Shown piece by piece: positions 7,048 through 10,938 of a stretch of DNA of 10,938 bases. A model generated the notes under the pieces. It saw only the letters and a program-made list of their open reading frames with translations, made no database searches and was not told the DNA's origin. The stretch is from JBLHKE01 sp047619485 (GTDB lineage: Bacteria; Verrucomicrobiota; Verrucomicrobiia; Verrucomicrobiales; DEV007), in NCBI GenBank assembly GCA_047619485.1, contig JBLHKE010000207.1:1-10938 (forward strand), read 5' to 3'. Both the position numbers and the translations under genes were made by a program. Each line of letters begins with the position of its first letter. The first letter of the stretch is position 1.

Positions 7048-8132
7048 ATCCGACGACAACGGGGACGGTATTGGTGGTCGATGACCAAGAGAGGAACGTG
7101 CAGGTGTTGGGGACAACGCTGAGCAACGCTGGTTTCCAGGTGATGGCAGCCTCGAGTGGGCAGCAGGCGCTGAAACGCGTGGCGGCCCATGTGCCGGATC
7201 TGGTACTGCTCGACATCCTCATGCCTGGGATGGATGGCTTCGAGGTCTGTAAGCGCCTCCAGTCGGATCCGGAGACGGCGGGCCTGCCGGTCATTTTTAT
7301 CTCGGCCGCGGACGAGGGCGATGTGATCGTGCGTGCGCTCGCGGCTGGCGGGGTCGACTACGTGACCAAGCCGTTCAATTCTGATGAATTGCTGGCCCGG
7401 GTGCGCACGCACATCGAGCTGAAACGTTCGCGCGATGTGATGCGGAACCTGATCAGCCAGCGCGAAGAATTCATCGCGATGATGGCACACGATCTAAAAA
7501 GTCCGCTCGGTGGAGCCAAATTGAGTATTGAACTGCTGGCCGAAATGGCGGATAGGATTGGGGACAAGCCGGCGAGGCTCGCGGGCACTGCACGCGATGG
7601 CATCGGCCGTGCGCTCGATCTCATTGAGGGGTTTCTTGGCGATGCGGAGAGTGCGTTGACTGATCTCAACATCCGCTGCGCCCGGATCGATCTCGCATCC
7701 TGTGTCGCAGAAGCGATCTCCCGCCACCAGCAGGCGGCGGCGCGCAAGCGGATCACGATCGAATGGGAGCGGTCGGAAGTGGATGCGTTGGTTCAGGGCG
7801 ACGCTGAAGCCATCGGGCGCGTCTTAGATAACCTGCTCTCGAATGCGGTGAAGTTCTCGTTCCCTGAGCGACGGGTGTGGATCAAGTTGGATGCGGCTCG
7901 CGGCAAGGTGGTTGTGCGCGATGAAGGTCCAGGTTTCACCGCAGAGGATCGGACAAGCCTGTTTGTGAATTTTCAGCGCCTCAGCGCCAAGCCCACGGCT
8001 GGGGAGCCGTCGACAGGTCTCGGCTTGAGCAGTGCAAAACGTCTCGTCGAAGCCATGCGAGGAAGCCTCGAGCTGAGCGAGGGCTACTCGGACGGCGCCG
8101 AGTTTGTCGTCACGCTGCCGCTCCCGGAGTAG
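7044..8132 (+). CDS. Soluble histidine kinase with N-terminal receiver (REC-HisKA-HATPase)
   Basis: The 362-residue protein begins with a receiver domain (8-125). Its acidic pair is Asp13/14, the phospho-acceptor is Asp57 in LVLLDILMPGMDG, and the lysine is Lys109 in VTKPF. A short helical linker leads to HisKA (FIAMMAHDLKSPLGG, His149). The HATPase has N-box VLDNLLSNAVKFSF (Asn267), G1 RDEGPGF (292-298) and G2 STGLGLSS (323-330). All catalytic motifs look intact. The receiver-first order is typical of kinases controlled by phosphorylation from another kinase, and it overlaps the hybrid kinase upstream by ATGA, so a two-kinase relay is likely. The gene ends 9 bases before the convergent NtrC-class regulator, its probable downstream target. 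There is no membrane segment. Kinase identity is firm; partner assignment is inferred from position. Confidence 0.92.
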   Translation: MNPTTTGTVLVVDDQERNVQVLGTTLSNAGFQVMAASSGQQALKRVAAHVPDLVLLDILMPGMDGFEVCKRLQSDPETAGLPVIFISAADEGDVIVRALAAGGVDYVTKPFNSDELLARVRTHIELKRSRDVMRNLISQREEFIAMMAHDLKSPLGGAKLSIELLAEMADRIGDKPARLAGTARDGIGRALDLIEGFLGDAESALTDLNIRCARIDLASCVAEAISRHQQAAARKRITIEWERSEVDALVQGDAEAIGRVLDNLLSNAVKFSFPERRVWIKLDAARGKVVVRDEGPGFTAEDRTSLFVNFQRLSAKPTAGEPSTGLGLSSAKRLVEAMRGSLELSEGYSDGAEFVVTLPLPE

Positions 8133-8141
8133 GCATCCGCC

Positions 8142-9500
8142 TCACTCCATATCGTATTTCTTGCGCTTCCGGTAGAGTGTCGCCTGATCGATTCCCAGTG
8201 TCTCAGCGGCATCTACCAGGCTTTCCGCCCCAGCGACTACGCGGCGGATGTGTTCCCGCTCGACTTCTTCGAGCGAGATTGCGGCGCCAAGCTGTGCGCT
8301 GCATGTGAACACATCGCCGTCGGATTCAGACAGGACATTCGGTGGCAGGTCGATGGTTTCGATCTCGCTTCCCTTGGCGAGGATGGCAGCGCGCTCGATC
8401 GCGTTGCGCAGTTCCCGCAGGTTCCCCGGCCATGCGTAGGAGCGGATCGCCTTCATCGCGGGGTCAGAGTAGCTGTGCAGATTCCTGCCGAATTGACCCG
8501 CGAAAAATTCGAGGTAGCTGTCGGCGAAATGGACGAGGTCACCCGGTCGCACACGCAGCGGTGGCATCTCGACCGCGATGACATTGAGCCGGTAGTAGAG
8601 ATCCTCACGGAAGGTGCCCTCGTCGACGAGTTCTTTGAGGTCGCGGTTTGTGGCTGCGATGATTCGCACGTCGGCTTTGCGTGGCTTGTTCTCTCCCAGC
8701 CGCTCGTATTCGCGCTCCTGGAGCAGGCGCAGGAGCTTCGGCTGAATCTCCATTGGCAGCTCGCCGATTTCGTCGAGGAAGAGCGTCCCGCCGCTGGCTG
8801 CCTTGACTTTGCCCCACTGGTCTTTCACCGCTCCGGTGAAAGATCCTCGCATGTGGCCGAAGAGTTCGCTCTCCAGCAACTCCTTCGACAGGCTCGGGCA
8901 ACTCACAGTGACGAACGGTTTGTGTGCCACAGAGCTGCGTTCGTGCACCGCCTTTGCTGCCACGCTCTTGCCCGTGCCGCTCTCGCCGAGGATGAGGATC
9001 GTCGTGGGTGTGACAGCTGCACGGAACAAGATCTCGAAAGCTTCATCCATCGCCAAGTCGCGTGACTCGAATTCGCACCTTGGGTTGGTCGCGCTGCTCT
9101 GGGCGACCGCGGTCTCTAGGTTGACGATGCGTTCTTCCATCTGGGAAAACTTTTGCGCGAGGACGAGCACCCGCCGCAGCTGGTCGGGCGAGAATGGCTT
9201 CTGCAAATACTCCAGCGCACCGCGTCGGGTGGCATCGACGGCGGTCTCGATACTGGCGTAGGCAGTGATAATCACGACGGCCACTTTGGGAAATTTCTCG
9301 CGGATTTTCGACAGGATCTCGAGCCCGTCCTCGTCACCGAGTTGAAGGTCGAGCAGCACGAGGTCGAAGTGTTCTTCCTTCAGACGTCGCAGCGCATCCT
9401 TCCCGGTGATGACCGCCTCGGCGTAATGGTCTTCCATTTCGACAGCTGCCAGAGTCGATTCTCGGATGGTTGGTTCGTCGTCTACTATCAGGATGTCCAT
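8142..9500 (-). CDS. NtrC-class sigma-54-dependent response regulator
   Basis: The 452-residue activator of sigma-54 RNA polymerase has a receiver (1-118) with Asp7/8, phospho-acceptor Asp51 in LVLLDLQLGDEDG and Lys101. Its central AAA+ domain (about 140-375) has Walker A GESGTGKS (172-179), the sigma-54-contacting loop GSFTGA (219-224, Ser in place of the usual Ala), Walker B LFLDEIGELP (240-249), the FREDLYYRLNV segment (297-307) and WPGNLREL (357-364). A Fis-type helix-turn-helix (about 411-449, SLVDAAETLGIDQATLYRKRKK) binds DNA. I start at ATG 9500 (MDILIVDDEP), where receiver homology begins; an open TTG at 9560 would add 20 residues with no domain match. The gene diverges from the PRC-barrel gene, whose sigma-54 promoter and upstream repeats lie in the shared gap, and is convergent with the two kinase genes. 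It very likely controls that promoter, and possibly itself. Confidence 0.95.
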   Translation of the reverse strand: MDILIVDDEPTIRESTLAAVEMEDHYAEAVITGKDALRRLKEEHFDLVLLDLQLGDEDGLEILSKIREKFPKVAVVIITAYASIETAVDATRRGALEYLQKPFSPDQLRRVLVLAQKFSQMEERIVNLETAVAQSSATNPRCEFESRDLAMDEAFEILFRAAVTPTTILILGESGTGKSVAAKAVHERSSVAHKPFVTVSCPSLSKELLESELFGHMRGSFTGAVKDQWGKVKAASGGTLFLDEIGELPMEIQPKLLRLLQEREYERLGENKPRKADVRIIAATNRDLKELVDEGTFREDLYYRLNVIAVEMPPLRVRPGDLVHFADSYLEFFAGQFGRNLHSYSDPAMKAIRSYAWPGNLRELRNAIERAAILAKGSEIETIDLPPNVLSESDGDVFTCSAQLGAAISLEEVEREHIRRVVAGAESLVDAAETLGIDQATLYRKRKKYDME

Positions 9501-9528
9501 GGTGCAGAAATTACCTGTGCTCAGAAGT

Positions 9529-9539
9529 GCAAATTGCAA
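9529..9539 (+). promoter_or_regulatory. Upstream activator element, copy 1 (GCAAATTGCAA)
   Basis: This 11-bp element contains the near-palindrome GCAA-A-TTGC. An identical copy lies 21 bp downstream. Its centre is about 95 bases before the predicted sigma-54 transcript start, within the usual range for NtrC-class enhancer sites. It also lies just upstream of the regulator's own start, so autoregulation is possible. Confidence 0.6.
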
Positions 9540-9549
9540 GGTGTATCTG

Positions 9550-9560
9550 GCAAATTGCAA
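9550..9560 (+). promoter_or_regulatory. Upstream activator element, copy 2 (GCAAATTGCAA)
   Basis: This is an exact copy of the element at 9529, with a start-to-start distance of 21 bp, two turns of the helix, so bound dimers would sit on the same DNA face. It lies about 74 bases before the predicted transcript start. I found no further exact copy near hsp20. Confidence 0.6.
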
Positions 9561-9602
9561 TCAGGATGGCGTCCCAGCGCTTGTTCTTGTGACGTTCTGA
9601 GC

Positions 9603-9618
9603 TGGCATGGTTGTTGCG
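9603..9618 (+). promoter_or_regulatory. Sigma-54 (-24/-12) promoter of the PRC-barrel operon
   Basis: TGGCATGGTTGTTGCG matches the sigma-54 consensus TGGCAC-N5-TTGC at all core positions except T for the final C of the -24 half, with the correct 10-base gap between GG and GC. The predicted transcript start is near 9629, leaving a leader of about 18 bases before ATG 9647. A divergent sigma-54 activator gene and paired upstream elements support the call. Confidence 0.8.
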
Positions 9619-9646
9619 CCTTAGGCGGGCAGACCAGAACGATACG

Positions 9647-10459
9647 ATGAAAACAGCCATAGAGAATCCAATGACGAGGAGCATGAAAGACCTGGTCGGT
9701 TACCCGATCGATGCAGAAGATGGAAAGATCGGCAGGGTAGATGACTTCCTCTTAGACGACGAGGAACTGGCCGTGCGCTACATGGTCGCCGATACCGGCG
9801 GGTGGCTCTCGAGCGATCTGGTGCTCATCAGCCCGCGCCACCTCAAAGAGCCAGACCTCGGAAAAATCCGCAATCACCTGCCAGTGGGGCTTACTCGTGA
9901 ACAGGTCGAGTCTTGTCCGCCCCTAGCGCTGGCGACGCCGATCTCCAGGCAGTATGAACTCCGCTACGCGCGCCACTACGGCCTGCTTCCGTATTGGCGT
10001 GGAGGTTACTTGTGGGGCTCGCATGGGAACCCGGCGATCAGTCCTTTGGCGACGCCGCAGCCGCCTGAAGAACCGGAACCTCAACCTACGACACAGGAGT
10101 TCGAGCCGACTCACCTGCGTTCGTTTTCGGAGTTGAGGCTCTTCGGGATTTCAGCCAAAGACGGCGACATTGGAACCGTCGACGACTTCATTGTCGAGTG
10201 CCACAGTTGGCAACTGCGATTCCTCGTTGTCGATACCAACAAGTGGCTTCCCGGAGGTAAGGTTCTCGTGTCGGTTGACTGGCTTAGTCGATTCAACTGG
10301 TCCGAAGGCTGTGTCGAGGTCGAGCTGAGCAAAGAGCAGATCAAAGGCGCACCACTGTTCGATCCGACCAGGGGAGTGAATGAGAACTACGAACGAGAAC
10401 TCTACGATTACTACGGTAAGCCGGTGCGCGAGATCACTGTCCCGGCAATGCCATTTTAG
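9647..10459 (+). CDS. Double PRC-barrel domain protein
   Basis: The 270-residue protein is built from two related PRC-barrel halves joined by a proline/glutamate-rich linker (about 127-155). The first (12-85) carries DLVGYPIDAEDGKIGRVDDF then VRYMVADTGGWL. The second (157-235) carries ELRLFGISAKDGDIGTVDDF then LRFLVVDTNKWLPGGKVLVS. Each half is followed by a segment with a Y.....YYG motif (108-112 region and YDYYGKP 253-259), so the duplication covers the whole unit. PRC barrels occur in the photosynthetic reaction-centre H subunit and in RimM, but in this stand-alone form their role is mostly unknown. No signal peptide or membrane segment is seen. I start at ATG 9647; TTG 9611 lies inside the sigma-54 promoter, and ATGs at 9671 and 9683 are also possible. 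It heads the predicted sigma-54 operon and is followed by the proline-rich gene after 18 bases. Confidence 0.88.
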   Translation: MKTAIENPMTRSMKDLVGYPIDAEDGKIGRVDDFLLDDEELAVRYMVADTGGWLSSDLVLISPRHLKEPDLGKIRNHLPVGLTREQVESCPPLALATPISRQYELRYARHYGLLPYWRGGYLWGSHGNPAISPLATPQPPEEPEPQPTTQEFEPTHLRSFSELRLFGISAKDGDIGTVDDFIVECHSWQLRFLVVDTNKWLPGGKVLVSVDWLSRFNWSEGCVEVELSKEQIKGAPLFDPTRGVNENYERELYDYYGKPVREITVPAMPF

Positions 10460-10477
10460 AGCAAGGAACAACTAGTT

Positions 10478-10672
10478 ATGAAAGATTCAACGCCACGCCC
10501 ATCTCCAGATTCTGGAACTCCACCGCCTAGAAAACCCGGTGACCCGATTCCTGATCCTGAACCCCCGATTCCGCCGAAACCTCCTCAGCCGGATGACCCT
10601 GGTCCGGGAACACCTCCAGTGCCGACACCGCCGCAGCCACCTGGCGACGATCCGAACCCAAAAGATCGCTAG
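10478..10672 (+). CDS. Very proline-rich 64-residue protein
   Basis: The product begins MKDSTPRPSPDSG and is 28/64 proline, with Asp, Gly and Lys making up much of the rest. It contains PPP, IPPKPP and PPQPPG runs and ends DDPNPKDR. It has no hydrophobic segment and should be unfolded or polyproline-helical. AAGGA lies 10 bases before the ATG, the clearest ribosome-binding sequence in this half of the window. The gene starts 18 bases after the PRC-barrel stop, so co-transcription is likely. Function is unknown; it might be a binding partner, spacer or osmotic-stress peptide. Low complexity means homology cannot be judged by eye. Confidence 0.6.
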   Translation: MKDSTPRPSPDSGTPPPRKPGDPIPDPEPPIPPKPPQPDDPGPGTPPVPTPPQPPGDDPNPKDR

Positions 10673-10687
10673 CTCCCAGCAATCTTC

Positions 10688-10708
10688 CTACCACGGCGTC
10701 GTCGGTAG
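10688..10708 (+). terminator. Weak hairpin between convergent genes
   Basis: CTACCACG pairs with CGT-C-GGTAG (one bulged C) around a GCGT loop. A run of five T lies about 20 bases further on (10729-10733), too distant for a classic intrinsic terminator. It sits between the proline-rich gene and the convergent partial gene, where a terminator is expected. Confidence 0.25.
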
Positions 10709-10732
10709 CCTCCCCCGATGGTGTCGCATTTT

Positions 10733-10936
10733 TCACCCTTTCTTCTCGGGCTGCAATACGTGGATGGCATGGTTGGTGGCTGGGCCGGTGACCCGCCCGC
10801 TAAAACCAGGTTCGAGATGGGAGAGTTCAGCAACTGTCACCACAGGGATGGCTGTAGCCACTAGATCGGAGAGGGAGTGCAGTCGCTCAAGGTGCCGCAG
10901 CGTCATCTCTGCGAGTAGTCCGTTGTGGGCGGAGAC
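10733..10936 (-). CDS. C-terminus of an unidentified gene cut by the window edge
   Basis: The frame is open from the right edge for 67 codons to a TGA at 10735-10733. The product includes GLLAEMTLRHLERLHSLSDL and AIPVVTVAELSHLEPGF and ends HVLQPEKKG. The mix of helix and strand, the even amino-acid composition and the position convergent to the proline-rich gene suggest real coding sequence, while the other two minus frames close quickly. The 5' part is missing, so I cannot name a family. It ends about 60 bases from the stop of the convergent gene. Confidence 0.55.
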   Translation of the reverse strand, partial: VSAHNGLLAEMTLRHLERLHSLSDLVATAIPVVTVAELSHLEPGFSGRVTGPATNHAIHVLQPEKKG

Positions 10937-10938
10937 CG

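Noticed and set aside
9501..9560. TTG-initiated extension of the NtrC-class regulator
   Set aside because: The extra 20 residues have no domain match and would place the activator repeats inside the coding region; ATG 9500 starts the receiver properly.
9611..9646. TTG-initiated extension of the PRC-barrel gene
   Set aside because: TTG 9611 lies inside the -24/-12 promoter, upstream of the predicted transcript start.

Overview
The window reads as chromosomal DNA of a Gram-negative bacterium. Several products look envelope-directed: an MscS-type channel, a secreted six-BON protein and a small secreted protein. GC content appears moderately high, genes are densely packed with ATGA stop/start overlaps, and Shine-Dalgarno sequences are weak or absent before most genes. 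Together these would fit a Verrucomicrobiota-like or similar lineage, but that is a low-confidence guess; no marker gene is present. I see no rRNA, tRNA, CRISPR array, transposase or phage gene.

Left block (about 15-2155, minus strand): a compact unit of a small secreted protein (1829-2008), a free-standing PAS-like N2 domain of a type II secretion / type IV pilus ATPase without its motor domain (1374-1832), and an MscS-type channel with two tandem beta modules (50-1357). The first two genes overlap by ATGA and the channel follows 16 bases after the second. A doubtful 38-residue ORF lies upstream (2039-2155).

Middle block (2352-4436, plus strand): an Hsp20 small heat shock protein and, 36 bases later, a secreted protein built almost entirely of six BON domains. 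Just before hsp20 is a box closely resembling the sigma-54 promoter on the right side of the window.

Signalling block (4660-9646): a soluble hybrid histidine kinase (GAF-PAS-HisKA-HATPase-REC plus a His-less Hpt-like tail) overlaps by ATGA a second soluble kinase (REC-HisKA-HATPase). Convergent to them, 9 bases away, is an NtrC-class sigma-54 activator (REC-AAA+-Fis HTH). Between the activator gene and the divergent PRC-barrel gene lie a strong -24/-12 promoter (9603-9618) and two identical 11-bp elements 21 bp apart, about 74 and 95 bases before the predicted transcript start, where an NtrC-class activator would be expected to bind.

Right block (9647-10936): the predicted sigma-54 target genes are a double PRC-barrel protein and a very proline-rich 64-residue protein. 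The C-terminus of an unidentified minus-strand gene runs off the right edge.

Working model (inference): the two kinases feed the NtrC-class regulator, which switches on the PRC-barrel/proline-rich operon and perhaps also hsp20-BON. This would be a cytoplasm-sensed stress regulon acting on proteostasis and the envelope, with a mechanosensitive-channel cassette next to it.
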